A DNA stretch of 64,000 bases. Origin: Lithospermum erythrorhizon (taxonomy: Eukaryota > Streptophyta > Magnoliopsida > Boraginales > Boraginaceae). The translations under genes were made by a program, and so were the position numbers. Position 1 is the stretch's first letter, and the number at the start of each line of letters is the position of its first letter. This document shows, one piece after another, positions 25,721 to 38,916 of this stretch. Below the pieces are notes generated by a model. That model saw only the letters and a program-made list of their open reading frames with translations. It had not been told where the DNA came from and did no database searches. Location of the stretch: positions 1-64,000 of the forward strand of contig JADFUC010001928.1 of assembly GCA_019722365.1 (NCBI GenBank), read 5' to 3'.

Positions 25721-26970
25721 ACGCTCCCGGCAGCCTAACCATCTACTCATGCCCCCTATTAATGAGAATATCAAACTGCCCACTCAACTCTTCGATAAGA
25801 GTATAAAATACCCACCACCCCCATGAACTGCTCGATTGATCCTCGCGTGGTAACCCCGAGGTGCATGAAAGTACTGATACACCAAGTTCGCTTCATAACC
25901 TCATAAACTATTTTTATTTTAATAGGAAAGGAAGAAAGCAAGCCGCGATAAATAAAAAGCATACGGAAAGGAAAATAATAATGAAGGCAAAATCTCAAAT
26001 TTTATTATGGGTCATAATCATCCAGCATACATCAAAAGAAATAAAAACATGCAAAAAAAAGTAATCACCCAAAGCATGAAATGGAAAGCATAAGCAAAGT
26101 GATTTGTGTTTCCTCGAAGCCTCCCAATCGATCTCCTAACCGATCCTCTGTCAATTGCGAAGATTTACAAAGAATGTAATTCAGCAAGGTACGGGTCAAC
26201 TATAGATTCCCCGTCCAAAAAGGTGTCAGCGAAAGTTCGCAGAAAGACGAATCAACCAAAGATAAAACTCCATACGGTGACACAACCGCCTAGACATGGG
26301 GACGCCTCATCCTCTCGAAAGCAGACGATCCTCTCCTCCAGCCGGGCGGGTAAATTTACCTTTCAACAAGATGACGATCAACATGAGAGAAGCTCTTTGC
26401 TGCCCAGATCACTGATATAACTTTCAAACGAGCATCCTCATAAAGCTTCGCAGAAGACCGCCTTCAGATTCCCGCACTAATTCGATCGTTGTATCCACGT
26501 AGATCAATCCAAATGAAAGATGTTAACGGGCAAAGACGCATCACCAAATACTCAAGATCATCCTGGCTTCATTGCTCGTAAATCTCTTATTCCATCTTCC
26601 AGGCCGATACCCGCTGATGCTTAATTACACAAAGCTACCCATTATGTGCTAAACACGAGCGATCAAGAGTACTGGAAGTATTCAGAGGCGGAGTACAAAT
26701 GTACAAGATGGCTCCTGAGGGAGTAATGCTCCTGTAAGGAGAAGAAATAAATCCGCGATCACCCGACAAAGTTAGAATACGTAAAGTAAGGCAAAGAAAA
26801 AGACAAAGAATATAAAGATACAAGGACTGCCTAACACTTCTACAAAGAAGAGACACCAAAAAAAAGTGGGTCAACACACCCAAAAGAAGCGCACAACCCC
26901 GATCCGTAAGAGACGAGGGGCGATTTACCTGGCCCAGTAGTCCTACCAACTCAATCCAAAACAAAAAAAT
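25721..26970 (+). other. Non-coding 3' part of the Tat element
   Basis: This lies between the end of pol and the tandem array. It has no recognisable protein. Several short ORFs occur on both strands with no family match. It is probably untranslated retroelement sequence. Confidence 0.5.
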
Positions 26971-27755
26971 AAGACAAGAAAATAAGCCGCTAAATCAACT
27001 CTGGGAGATCGCTATACCTCTGTGTGAATGATCATGAAAGGGGATCAAGATCACCACATCAGCAGGACAGAGTCCAAAGTCCTACAATCAGTCCCCAAGA
27101 AAAAAATAAGACAAGGTAAAGGTTTCCAAGCTGGATCAACTCTATACCACTACCTCAGGGGAGAATGTGACACCGAGGCCGTGATCATCACCACACAGCA
27201 GACAATGACCGGTAGTCCTACCACCGACCTTCAAGAAAAAAAACAAGGCAAGTGCAAAGGAGCCAAGTGGATCAACTCTAGACCACTATCTCGGGGAGAA
27301 TGACGCGAGGCCAGATCATATCACCACACAAAGAAGACATATGTCTAGAGTCCTACCAACTCAACCTCAAGCAAAAAAAACAAGACTGGTAAGAGCCAAG
27401 CCGATCCTGTGAGACCACTACCTCTGCGGAGAATGACAAAGCGAGGCCATCACACACAGTTAGTATAGAGTTCTGTAGTCCCACCAACCTCAAGCAAAAA
27501 ACATACAAAGGCGAAATAAGTCAAGTGGATCGACTCTGTGAGACCATGGAGAATGACGCGAGCGATCATATCACCATTAAAAGAGGAGCAGGTCCGTGAG
27601 TCCCACCAACTCGACCTGCAAAGAAAAAACAAGACAAGGTAAGTGAGCCAAGGGGACTCTAGAGACCACTACCTCGTGTGGAAATGCATCATGAGGCCGA
27701 TTATATCACCACACAAACAGGATTGCGAATTCAGAGTATCACTACTGGTCAAAAC
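26971..27755 (+). repeat. ~130 bp tandem repeat array in the Tat 3' region, about 6 copies
   Basis: Units start near 26971, 27106, 27241, 27379, 27502 and 27629. Each shows, in order, ACAAGACAAGGTAA, GCCAAGTGGATCAACTCT, GACCACTACCTC, GGGGAGAATGACGCGAGGCC, ATCATATCACCACACA, AGTCCTACCAACTC and an A-rich run. Copies are imperfect, with a period of 123-138 bp. They lie between the end of pol and the copia element. Tandem repeats here are a known trait of Tat elements and a known source of satellite DNA. Confidence 0.8.
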
Positions 27756-27809
27756 CAAGTTCATACCCCCAACCAAAAGCTCAAGCAAATATCAAAGCAA
27801 AGTAATATT

Positions 27810-28025
27810 GATACGTGTTTGATTAGGGCCTGTTGTAATTATTGGACTAGGTTTAGAATTATATCTCCTAGTTTACATCGATTAGCTCGCCTATATTTGT
27901 ACAACCTCAAGCAGTGATTACGGAAAATAATACAATCAACATCCACACCACAAATCTCTTCCTCGGCTCTCCCGCTTCATTTATATATTCCTCATTATAT
28001 TTAATGTTCAATACATAATCTATCA
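27810..28025 (+). repeat. 5' LTR of the copia element
   Basis: It contains TTGTAATTATTGGACTAGG and CATTATATTTAATGTTCAAT, and ends TAATCTATCA just before the decayed primer binding site. The left edge is uncertain by about 20 bp. The 3' counterpart at 31140-31283 is more diverged. Confidence 0.6.
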
Positions 28026-28377
28026 TGTATTATTGTGAGTACGATCCTAACGGGCAAGCACAACAACAACATCCCTTCAAGAACCCACCCGCCCCCCTAG
28101 CCGATCCCACCCCACCCCAATGGTCTCAGATCCAACCCATCTCCACTACTACTTATCAAAGACCCACCAAACATCTCTCGCCTCGAATCCGTACTGGGTA
28201 CAATGCACGTTAATGAGCCAAGAGAAAATCCATCACCTCACCCACCGGTTACAAATCTAAATAATGCCCACCACTTTATTTCTATCAAGCTTATTATGCC
28301 TAAGAATTTCCTATGGTCAAACTGGACGCTCTTTTTCAAAGGTCGTATTAAATAGGTTTTGTTGATGGTTCGTCTCC

Positions 28378-31060
28378 GTGCCCACCTCCGTTTTCTCCAC
28401 ATGCTGCTATATGGAACAACAGGATGCTGCTATTGTAAGTACTCTCATTAGTTCCTTGTCTGAATCAGTTATGTCTGTTGCACTTGGCAAACGCACTTCT
28501 AAGGATTTATGGGATAGTTTAAAGAAAACTTATGCTAAGCCTCTAGCCACAAGGCATTATGCAACTTGCCTGTGCCATGCGGTTGCAGGATCATCTGCTA
28601 CTCCATGTCCTTAGTTTCAATACCGCCTCACATCTCCTTCGCTTACTCCGCAGCTCCAGACGCAATACTTGGCACCGGATACCGCACTTCCCACCATGTT
28701 ACTCCCCGATTCGACACGCTGCGCCATGACGAAGATACGAGTCCGACCAGCCACGTGTCATTACCAAGCAGGCATTCCTATTTCACAGCCGTTCTAAATT
28801 AATGTCCCCGTGATGTTTCAGCTGAATCACATTTTGTATGTACCTAATATAACTAAATCCCACTTCCTCTGCTCAACGATTTCCTTTTGTGTCATTAAAT
28901 AATGTTATTTTGAATCACTCTAACTCTTCCTTTATCGTTAAGGATCAAGACTACTGTAAAATTCTTCTCGTGAGGCCCGACCAGCACGGTAGGTCTCTAC
29001 TCATTTCCTCTATCCGCCTGCCCAAGCTTAGTAGCTTCTACTTTATTTCGCTTCGTAGAGTCATCGTCGAAGTCTCCTTCCGTAGCACCACCGCCTGGTC
29101 ATCCAAATGTTGTTGTATTACGCAAGGTTTATGGTGGTTTTTCCTGTGAGTTTATAGAATTTTCATTTTAAATGTACGCTAACTTCGCAAACTCGTTGCC
29201 AGCTGCTTTCCGCTAGCTTTAAAGCGTAGTACTTCGCTTTACGCTTATTATTTTTGGTTGCTCGGGGTTTCTTCTGTTTCGAGCGGCGGTAATTGTTATT
29301 AGTTTACTGCGGGATGATTATATTAAGTGTTTTATTTGGATACCGTCAAGGCTAAGCAACCTGATGTCTATTCTTTCTATTCGCCAAAGTTAGCCAATGC
29401 CAATTTTATGTCTCCATTGGCAGTTCAAACCGACGTGCTGGCGCGAGTTTAAGGCTCTCACACGCCACTTTCAAGACACAAAGTTGCTCATCATATTTCT
29501 TTCCTCATACTCATCATCAAACGGGTCAGGTCGAACGTCAGCCATCGTTAGATCAGAGATGTTGGTCTTACCTTGCTTGTCATACCGGTTTGTCGCTTAA
29601 ATATTGGCAATACGCATTCAAACTATCGCTCATGTCATAAATCGCTTGTCAGCCTACTATTAATCCCGACATGTCTCCCTTATCAATTACCATATCACGC
29701 AGCCTCCCTAATTATTTCAAGTCTGTTGTTTATGCTTCATATTCGCCCTTATCGCCATGTTTCGTCTTTAGATCCTGCCTTCTATGTTTTGGGTTATACC
29801 CATCTCATAATGGTTACTTTAGTCGTTGTCTTCATAGATTATAATCGTTGTATATTCTAAGAATGTCGAAGCTCATGAACACACCTTTCCCTTTCATACC
29901 TTATTACTTGGCGCCCCTTTAGTTCGTGATCCCATTTCTTACGTAAGGTCTTGGCCTCTACTCCCACACCCTACTAGTCTTCCCGTCCTCCAGGCCCCCC
30001 GGCCTCAGTCTGGCCCCTTCTCCTCGGTCGGCGCGAGGCCTGGGTCTCAGGTCTCGAGCGAGTTCCCTGTCTCGCTTCCCTCCCTTCGCCTCCTCCACCC
30101 AAATGCTCCTTCTATTTCCAGCTCCCCCTGCCTGTTCTCAAGTTCCCACCCCTCCCTCCTCGTTAAGCATCATACGGTAACTCGTAACTCGTACTACTCG
30201 GTAATGCATCCTTCGCATATCATAACGAGACGGCTAATTTGGTTGAGCCTTCATGCTTTAGTCGCAAATCAAGACTCCACCGGGCGCTCTACCATGCAAG
30301 ATGAGATTAATGTTATGATGCGTACTAACACTTGGACTCTAGTTCCAAGAATTCCTTCTATGTGCTGGGTTGGTCAGAAAGCGGATTCTACAAACTCAAG
30401 CCAAGTGAGAAATGCTAGCCTGCTACCCGGCTGCAGCTCGCTTGGTTGCTAAAGGTAATCATCACCGTAGGGTATTGATTATTTTGATACATTTAGACCA
30501 AGTGGGTTAAATATGCTACTATTCACATTATTTTGTCCTCGTCGTTACTTGTCGTCAGCGATTCGGGCAGATTGACATTCGTAATGCCTTTTCGCATGCG
30601 ATCCGCTATGCCAGATGAAGAAGCTAGCCTGGCTCATTGGGATCCCGATTTGGTTTGTCAACTTCGAAGTCTATTTATAATAAGCAAGCCCCCGAGCTGT
30701 TCCATTATTTTCGTTAGCTGCCAGATGAAGCTTTGTGGCTTCTCGAAATAATTTTTCATATTATTTATTTTCTGTAGAAGCAAGTAGCTTGTTTATGTTA
30801 TGATGATGATATCAATGTTGTGGGAGCGCTTCTTCATTGCTCAACTTTGTCGTGTTTTGTCCAGCAAAGCTTGTTTCACAGGATTTTGGGTGATCTTGAT
30901 TATGACTTGGGCATTTCTTTGCAATCTCGAAGCCGATTCGCTTTTAATCTCGTATGATAGTCAAGTTGATTCGCTTGGCGCAGTAATGGCCGACCGCAGC
31001 GGTATCTCCACTCCTCCGGCCGTGTCGCCTACTTCTGGTTCGGCCTCCTCGCTTTCCTCA
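28378..31060 (+). pseudogene. Ty1/copia gag-pol remnant
   Basis: Gag (UBN2-type) reads AAIVSTLISSLSESVMSVAL then SKDLWDSLKKTYAKP at about 28425-28545. Integrase relics appear near 29525-29625, in the order ERR-H, ET-LTLL, LKYWQYAF after frame correction. They continue at 29785-29880 as a GYTH...NGY and YIS-NV relic. RT begins MQDEINVMMRTNTWTLVP at about 30294-30347. The RNase H start shows DLDYDLGISLQSRS near 30892, followed by a D-RS-ST relic near 30990. No frame is intact across a domain. Confidence 0.75.
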
Positions 31061-31139
31061 CCCCACGAGGTATCGCCGTCAAGGGTTCTACAAGATGCTA
31101 TTTCACTCATCCTCGACCTTCTGCATTTCATGTTAACTC

Positions 31140-31283
31140 GAGTTTGTCAAGATATGCATGCCACGCAGATTGTTACTGGACGTGAAAATAATAATCAAAA
31201 TTCCACCAAATCTTCCTCTTCTCGACTCTCCTCTCAATTATATTCTTCCATTATATTTCTAGTGTTCAATACATAACCTATCG
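31140..31283 (+). repeat. 3' LTR of the copia element, 3' portion
   Basis: It aligns with the end of the 5' LTR from GAAAATAATAATCAAAATTC through AGTGTTCAATACATAACC. The upstream part is too diverged to place. A direct flanking duplication could not be confirmed. Confidence 0.55.
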
Positions 31284-33752
31284 TAAAGGAGTAGCTACAA
31301 ACAAAAAGAATAAAGCAAATAGCATACAAAAATATAATCTGTTCCAGTTCAGATTCAGGGGCGAAAACCAATGCAGAATGATAAAGACAAGTGATAGAGC
31401 ATGCAAATACCTACACATGATATAAAGATCATAAAAAAATGTGATACAAGCAAAAGAGCTGTACAAAATATGAGTTATGCAAATATAAAAGTAATCAGAC
31501 TTCGAGCAAACTCAGAATTCAGATATCTAATGATCCAGGCCTACCCACTTCATGGGGTTGACACCGAGACGTGCGTCTCTTCAAGTCATTCGAGACCATA
31601 TGTGGTTCGTCAAGGTGATGATCGTAAAGAGATATACCTCAAAGAACACAAGTTGATGCAAAAAATAGGACAACAACCAAAGTACGAATGTAGGCATCAA
31701 GAATTCAAAATTAAGCAAAAATCAGGGTGTATGAACCCACAGAACTCCCCGCTCGACTTCCTGCTATTCTCGACGAGCCAATCAATCGGGAAAATTCAAA
31801 GAAAATTCAGCACACCAAAATGGGATTCTCCCAACAAAACATTTAAAAATTATGAAAAATCATGGGATTTATTCTCTGCTTAAAACCCTAATTTGATTAA
31901 TATTTTGACGGGGTATATCACAATTATCCACTTATGAGAGTAAATTCATGAAAAATCAAAGAAAAGCGTGGAAACTTACCCGAATCCACATCCCAAAGAT
32001 CAAGAAAGCTTGAAGTTCAAAGAGAATACCTAAAATACAAGACAATCATCAAATACGTGAAGAAAAAGAAAGAAAAAAAAAAACTATTTTGAACCTATGT
32101 ATGGTTCGAAAATATCAAGAAAAAGAAAACAAAAAAAATTATTTTTGAAATCAAGTTTGGTTCAAAATCAAGAAGAAAAAGCGAAAAGAGAAGAGAAAAA
32201 CCTCGAACTCTATACAACACATATGATTTCTAACAAAAAAGTGGAGTTAAAAAAGAAAAATTCCTCACCCTTTTTTTTGCTTGCACCTCGCCCCTACGGT
32301 AAGAAAAAGACGATGATTTCAGAGCCCATGCAATACAAGTCACTTTATAAAGAATCCTGGTTTTAGCCATGTTGCGTTTCAAAGACTGCTGAGCGTCCAA
32401 CAAGACGAAGCAAGAGACTATCAGCCTCCCCACCAGGATTTAAAAAATCACAAGGTTCACTTAGCGTAAGTTTCTCGCCATCCATGTCTAACCCCAAGAA
32501 CAAATGCAAGCTCACAGAGTTAACCGCACACCGAAAACCCAACACACTCAAGTTGATTCAAAACCACGGATCTATTTTCATACTATTTTTTAGTAAAACT
32601 GTGGTCCATATATTTTATTATGACTAAAAATCATAATAAAATTCTATCCACTAAATTAATTCTTCATATCCCTAGAGATCGGAAATTAATGCAGTGCCTA
32701 AAGTCAAGACCCCTTGACATAACATTAAATTCATGCCTGACATATCCAAAGATGATACCAATTTCTTAAATTAGAAATTAAATCAGGCCATGACTTACCT
32801 AGCAAATGCCGCTCAACAAAATCGATCAAATGCAAGGACCCGAGCCAAGTGTGAAGCCACTGCAAACAACCCAAGTTGTACCTACGTGACTATATCTCGC
32901 CAGGTAATCCCGCGTGGTCGAACACCGACAGCTATTTCGGGGATTTATACACAATCTGTAGGAGGACGAATTAAAGTTATGAGGGACGAACGACCCGCCC
33001 TGTGCCTGGCCGCCTCGAGAAGTCAATCATCCAAGTCCTGACACCGTAGTCACCAAATCGACGGACGACTCAATTTGAAAAGACTCACCTATCCTTAAAT
33101 AACCCAATAGATTAAAATACATTCTGAGAAGAACAAGCTTAAAATAATCCATCGGGTATTTCCTAACTAATATCAATACAATCACGTGATACAAATAACC
33201 TGTCAAAGTACAAAATGACAAACTTTGATACCAAATATCAAAAATACAACAATATACATTCCAAACTACAACCAAAAAGAACAAAAAAGAAGACTGCGGA
33301 GGATCTACGGCCACCCGCCTCACCTAAGAAGCCAAACCCGGACACACGAACTAATCGGAAATGTCACGCACCACCACAACCTAGCACAATAAAACGCCGC
33401 TCATACTAAGTGTAGTACTGGCTTGCTGAGTACTTATCTCAAGAGTTGAAATTAACCCACACCCACTCGTAGCGTAACATAATAATCGGCACTAAGCAAA
33501 ACATGCATGCATTTCCGCAGTACTACACGATTTAAGGCCATTATAAGACGAACAGACAACATAAGCGTATACAAACGCCGATTCTACGATTATCATAAAT
33601 TCATAGGCCCATCAATTAAACATGCATAGCTCCAAGAAAGAACATACAACCCATAATCATGCATCTCAAAGAAAACAGTTGGCAAATAATACTCCAAATA
33701 AACTACCAACTTACCTAACACTAAGCATTAATTAATCTCACAACTAAACAAC

Positions 33753-33822
33753 TCAATCAACTCAACAATTCAATCAACTCAACAACGCAATCAACTCAAC
33801 AACGCAATCAACTCAACTCAAC
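33753..33822. repeat. 17-18 bp minisatellite
   Basis: About four copies of CAATCAACTCAACAACG occur head to tail (starts near 33753, 33771, 33788 and 33805), with small differences. Confidence 0.8.
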
Positions 33823-33902
33823 ATGATCCCGGATTTCTACAACTAAGGCGCCTGTAATCAACCTCAACTCCGTAGGAGACTTATGCCCGCCGATGTGCCT
33901 AA

Positions 33903-33995
33903 ACATCACACTCGTAACGAGGCAAATACATCACACTCATACCGAAGTACAAGGCCACTACATCACGCTCATACCGAGGTACAAGGCTACTAAAC
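33903..33995. repeat. Short imperfect repeats, ACATCAC-CTCATACCGAGGTACAAGG type
   Basis: Three related units start near 33903, 33928 and 33961, each with CATCAC, CTCRTA, CGARG and an ACAAGGC-like end. Such runs are common in long plant retrotransposon LTRs. Confidence 0.6.
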
Positions 33996-35715
33996 CGTGT
34001 AATACACAACTCATCATGTACGTCAACAACCCATAAACAACTCGCTGTTTAATGTCAATCCAACCAACAAACATCCCGACCCCAAAATGATCAACACGCC
34101 TGAAACAACTCAATCATACACAAACAATCAACACAAACATATATAGATAATACGCCACAATTATCATCAACCAACACATTCACGAAAGTAAATTAATCTA
34201 CACCCGTGAGTACCACCGGCTAACAATATGAAAATGTCTTGTTTAATCAATCCAAATGCTATTTCCCACGCCCACGCCCAATCACAAACATCCCAAAATA
34301 CACTAATACTACTTACTACAATCTTAATCCCATTTAGTTTTTAACTATTCAACTTACAACAATTATAAGCACAAACTTAACAACTCTAGGTGGAAATATT
34401 AATACGCCGCTGCTTAAAACTACTAACAAACGAAATTTCAACCACCCCAACACAAAAAATTTTGGCCCCCTACCCCAATTCCAACACTCTTAAACAATTT
34501 CTAATCAATCCAACAATCAATTCCCCAACTAATTAATCCATTTCTAACAACCTTTAATCAAAAACCCAATTATTAATCAACTTACAAAATCCTACCTCAA
34601 CATACTCTCCAATCAACATCAAAGTCACAACTTATACTTCAAAAAAAACTATATTAAGGTCCCATAATATCATAATACAATCTAAAGGAAATTTTGGAAA
34701 AATTCAACTATCCCATTCAACACATTTCAACCCCAAAAAATCGACATCGGCTACTTCTAACCACATAATCCAACTTATACGAGACCTCTATATAATTTAA
34801 AACTCTCAAAACTCAAAATCATAAAAGTCAATCCTCAAAAAATTAGGAACTACAACAAAGTTTCCAACTTTCTTACCTGGGGAGTATATGACAGGGAAGA
34901 TGAAACCAACTTTTTTGACGGTGGAACCACAAAGGAATGTAAGAAACGGATGATGAGGCCCGGCCAACACAACGGGGAGCGGCGGGGGTGTTTTTGATGT
35001 TAATGAACGACGATGTCAAGAGATATTTGTAGAACGGTTAAGTCCTCATGAAGTTGCGCTTGGCTTCTCCACTTTTCGCATAAAACTTTAATGAAAACGA
35101 TTAAATGTGTTATTCCCCGAGACATAAATTACTACTACTAGCCTCCCCTAGATACTTAATTTTATTCAAATTATTGTTAACACCGCGCCACCACCAACGA
35201 TATGTATAATATAATTTAATCGCTTAGCGATTTTGGGTTATTTCATCGGAATTATACCCAATTTTTCGGATTTATAAAATTATTAAGTTCAATTACCCCA
35301 CCGATCTTCTTTTTTAGCAATTTCAGTTCTGACGTAAGATACAAAGTCCAATCAAATAAAACAAAATGTATTTGATTTATTGCACAACATTAATGCTGAG
35401 ATATGCAATCGTTACCTAAATAAGTTTAGTCAATTTAATCACCTCAGAAAAGTTATGCAATAATTTCAATCAACATGTAATCAATTAACACAATTATAAA
35501 ACATATCAATATATAACAATAAGGTAAAAGAGTCAGATACATAAATGCAAACTTGACACGGTGTTTAACGAGCTTCTCGACAAACCTAGCTGCCTAGGGA
35601 CTCAGACTTTCAACCTCGGGATTTGGAATGCAACTCAGATATTATCCTGAGTAAAGCCCTGCAAGGCAACAAGCAACTCAATATATACAACCACTGGTAA
35701 TCCCTCAAAGAACTC

Positions 35716-36040
35716 CTCGAAAACCCCGAGCATTCAAGATCTACCCAATCTTGAACAACCTTCTAGCTACCCACTAGAAGCGATTAGCAATCTAGCTAAT
35801 CAATCCACACAATCGAAGTTCACCTCCAAGTAATCCATTCACTCTTAATCGTGGAATTCAGCAACCTTTTCTACCTCGAAAACCTTGTTATTCAAGATCG
35901 CTACCCAACCTCGAGCAAGCAACCTTCTAGCTACTACTGTAAGCCGGCCATACTAATCAACCCCACATAATCGAGCTCACTTCCAAGTAAGCATAGAAAA
36001 CCACCTACTATGACTCAGGCTAACCTTTTCTCAAAGAAAA
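35716..36040. repeat. ~160 bp imperfect tandem duplication in LTR-like DNA
   Basis: Copy 1 begins CTCGAAAACCCCGAGCATTC at 35716 and copy 2 begins CTCGAAAACCTTGTTATTC at 35875. Both continue through a CTACCCAA core, AACCTTCTAGCTAC, CTAATCAA, CACA-AATCGA and TTCCAAGTAA-type sequence. The surrounding 35341-36240 looks like LTR or leader DNA. There is no coding signal. Confidence 0.6.
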
Positions 36041-36240
36041 GTTTTACTCTTAAACAAGATAATCCCTCAATGGATTAGATAAGAGTATTACAATTTTAGC
36101 TCTATATAACTCCTTAATGAGTGTATTTAAGCCAGTTCTGTCAATCTCCTGCTGAAGAGATATAAAATTTAAGCTTCTGCCTTTCTCTCTCGAGCACCAA
36201 CAAACACTCAATGCTCCTTCTTTATCACACTTATATATAA

Positions 36241-38084
36241 AAGTTACGCATAATTCTAGTCCAAAGTCTTAGGATAATGAAAATTGTGCTCTTATTCTGT
36301 GAGATATTTGAGTGGCCAGTAGAGATTTCGCCTTTAGAAAATGTTAAACAATCAGGAAAGTGCTCGATGGAAATGGCCGGGTGGAGTTTAAAGTTTGTAA
36401 ACCGGAGTTCAAAACGGTCATATTCTCCGGTAGCCACGAAGGTCTACATCGGTTTGTAGCCACGACGGAGCCTCGATGAACTTGCAGTGCAGTTCTCATA
36501 ACAAATATTTGTGAAAAATATAAAAAAAAAATTTGATTTATGAAAGTTAACAAAAAAAGTGTGAAAAGTGAGAAAATAAAATTGAACGTATATATGGTAG
36601 GTTCTTTTGCATATCCAACAAACATGTAATGTGGTCGATATACATATCCACCATATGTTCCATGTGGTCGCTTGAAATTATGAAAAACTTTGCTCTAGGT
36701 CATTATATTAATTTGAGATATGAAACGGGTCGGTATGCATTTTTGCAACTTCAGAGCCATAGCGCTGGTTAATGTGAATTCACTCTATATCGCTTGATAC
36801 AAACATGTGTTTGATGTGTTCGTTCTCTCACCCTGCTTCATGCGACGCAGAGAATAAAAAATGAAAAAATTATTGTCTTCAAAATTAATGTCTTAGATTT
36901 ATATGCACTCTCTTCACTTACCTTTTGACTTATAAATTTTATCATCCTAAATGAACGAGCATGATTATTTTTTAGCATATGAGCCGGCGGACTTTTCACA
37001 AAAAATAATTAAATGCAATCCCATCCCTACATACATGACTATAACTGGACCAAGATCTCAAATCTTTGAAAATCTTGCAATCACAATTGGACTTTATGAC
37101 TTAAGTTGACTAATTAATTTTGATGGTAACAAATTAATAGATTGTGAAATACCTCTCGTAATTTATTTGTCATCTTAAAGTAATACACATAATGGGTTAA
37201 GAATAAAAAATAGTTAAAAATATATTGAAAATGTAGACGATAATTAATTTAAACTATATCATCGGCTTGGCTCATAATTTAACAAAAAAGAATATTGAAA
37301 ATGTAAAACATTAATTTTTTATGCTGTAACGAGAAGTAAACATATTTAATTTCTTCAAGCTTAACGATAATTAAATATTAATTTGAAGTTATAATATTTA
37401 TCTTGAACTTTGTAATTATTTTATGATTAATTAATAAGAGAAAGAATTGATGTTCACATTTAATAATTTTATCATGTGCTAAATAATTATCAAGTGATTT
37501 TTATCATGTAGATATATATTTTCTATGTCCCATTTAACTTTGTACAATTTTTTTTAAATGCAAAGCATCCAAGATCGAGAATTATGAGGGCTAAGGATTT
37601 CAGTTTCTTATGACAAATGTAGAGACTCGATAAGTGTATACTCCTCGTATTTAAAAGATTATCATATTTCGATTTTTTCGATTTTTAATACTAATTTCGA
37701 CCGCAGATATTTTTCATGCTTTTATAATATTTTATTTAAAATATATCAATACAAATATTATCAAATCCTCTATCGATATAACGCGATAAATTTTGTGATC
37801 TGATTATATTTGTATATTAATTTAGTTTGATACGACTACACTTTTATCCAATCATAATTTAGAAATTGATGGACAAATTATATGAATATTGGAGCAATTC
37901 TATATAATTCACAAGCTTTTTGCATCAATCCATTAGAGATCAAGATGATGTCCAAAAGCAGTTCAAGGTCCAAACCACAAAAGCCTAAAGAATGGAGCCT
38001 TATTTATTCAAGCTTGCATTTCAGATCTTGGTCCAATTGTTATTATTATCCAAAGACAAATAGATGAGCTTATAATAATTAGAT
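36241..38084. other. AT-rich intergenic DNA
   Basis: No gene or clear element is seen. Overlapping 60-90 codon frames occur on both strands at 36231-36640, without a recognisable product. Confidence 0.55.
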
Positions 38085-38916
38085 ACAGGTTAAATGAACC
38101 GGCCGGACGGGCATCCTGGGTTCGATAAATTATGTGTTGTTAACGGGCCAGCCCAAGGAGTTACATTAGACCCCTATTGACCGAGGCCCCTACTCAAGGG
38201 CCTTAAACGGGGTAATTTACACACACCTGCACCGGGTTTAATCCAGCTTTTACGTAAAAATAATTTGTTTCAAATGGGCCACGCTGATTGGGGTGGCACC
38301 GCTTATTACTAAGAAAACACAAACATCGATCATTTCATATATTATTTGTTACAAGGATAGCCATAGTTCAATAGGTTTTTTTCTGTCACTCATACCACGC
38401 AAGTCGCATAACATATACGATATGTCCCATTACGCCACTTTCCACGATGAAATTTGAACGTTATAAAGATCACCATAGGTTAGGGTTGCGGAACTCTACA
38501 AACGACGCCACCCATCGCTAAGCAAACTCTTCCAAGTTCCCTATCCATCCCTCGCCATTTCCATTTTCACATCTAAAAGTTCGCCATCGAGCAGCTAACT
38601 TACATTCCCCGAGAAAGATTCTACACGTCAACATACTTTCGAGTAGCTCAACTCTTTCACTACTGTTCGCTAATAATCTTGGAAAAATCTCTTACAAGGT
38701 AATCTCGACCGAATTTGTTCTAGACACATCGAACAAAGATATCAGAAGCCGAATGTATTTATATCGCTAAGATCGTGATTCTCCAAAAGTCAAGGAAGCC
38801 TTCGACGATTATTGGACTTTTATTACCCCTATTGTTATCTAAATTATGAAATGGCTTGCTTTTATGTGTAATAAACTAAGACCTCGTTAAGTTACACTGC
38901 ACTTCTTTTAATAAAT

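Larger units (their letters stand above)
18540..27800 (+). mobile_element. Decayed Ty3/gypsy LTR retrotransposon, Tat lineage
   Basis: The order protease, RT, RNase H, second (archaeal-type) RNase H, integrase, then a long 3' untranslated region with tandem repeats is diagnostic of the Tat/Retand/Ogre lineage. Protein matches persist, but frameshifts and stops occur every few dozen codons, so it cannot be active. A gag-like zone probably lies at about 20460-21480, since the frame just before the protease motif reads like the usual gag-protease linker. The LTRs were not delimited, so both outer limits are approximate. Confidence 0.8.
27810..31283 (+). mobile_element. Decayed Ty1/copia LTR retrotransposon with both LTRs
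   Basis: Two LTR-like ends share the order AAATAAT...CAATCA, CACAAATC, TCTTCCTC, CATTATATT, GTTCAATACATAA and CTATC: one ends at about 28025 and the other at about 31283. The sequence after the first, TGTATTATTGTGAG, is a decayed form of the copia primer binding site. Between them lie gag, integrase, RT and RNase H relics in copia order, all on the plus strand. The element is about 3.5 kb, shortened from a usual 4.5-5 kb, with many frameshifts. Confidence 0.8.
31284..35340. repeat. LTR-like non-coding repeat debris
   Basis: No protein domain is visible. Poly-purine and A-rich stretches (31290-32400), a GC-richer part (32800-33420) and the short tandem repeats at 33753-34000 suggest a long, decayed retrotransposon LTR, possibly of Ty3/gypsy type in minus orientation. 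The assignment is by texture only. Confidence 0.35.
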
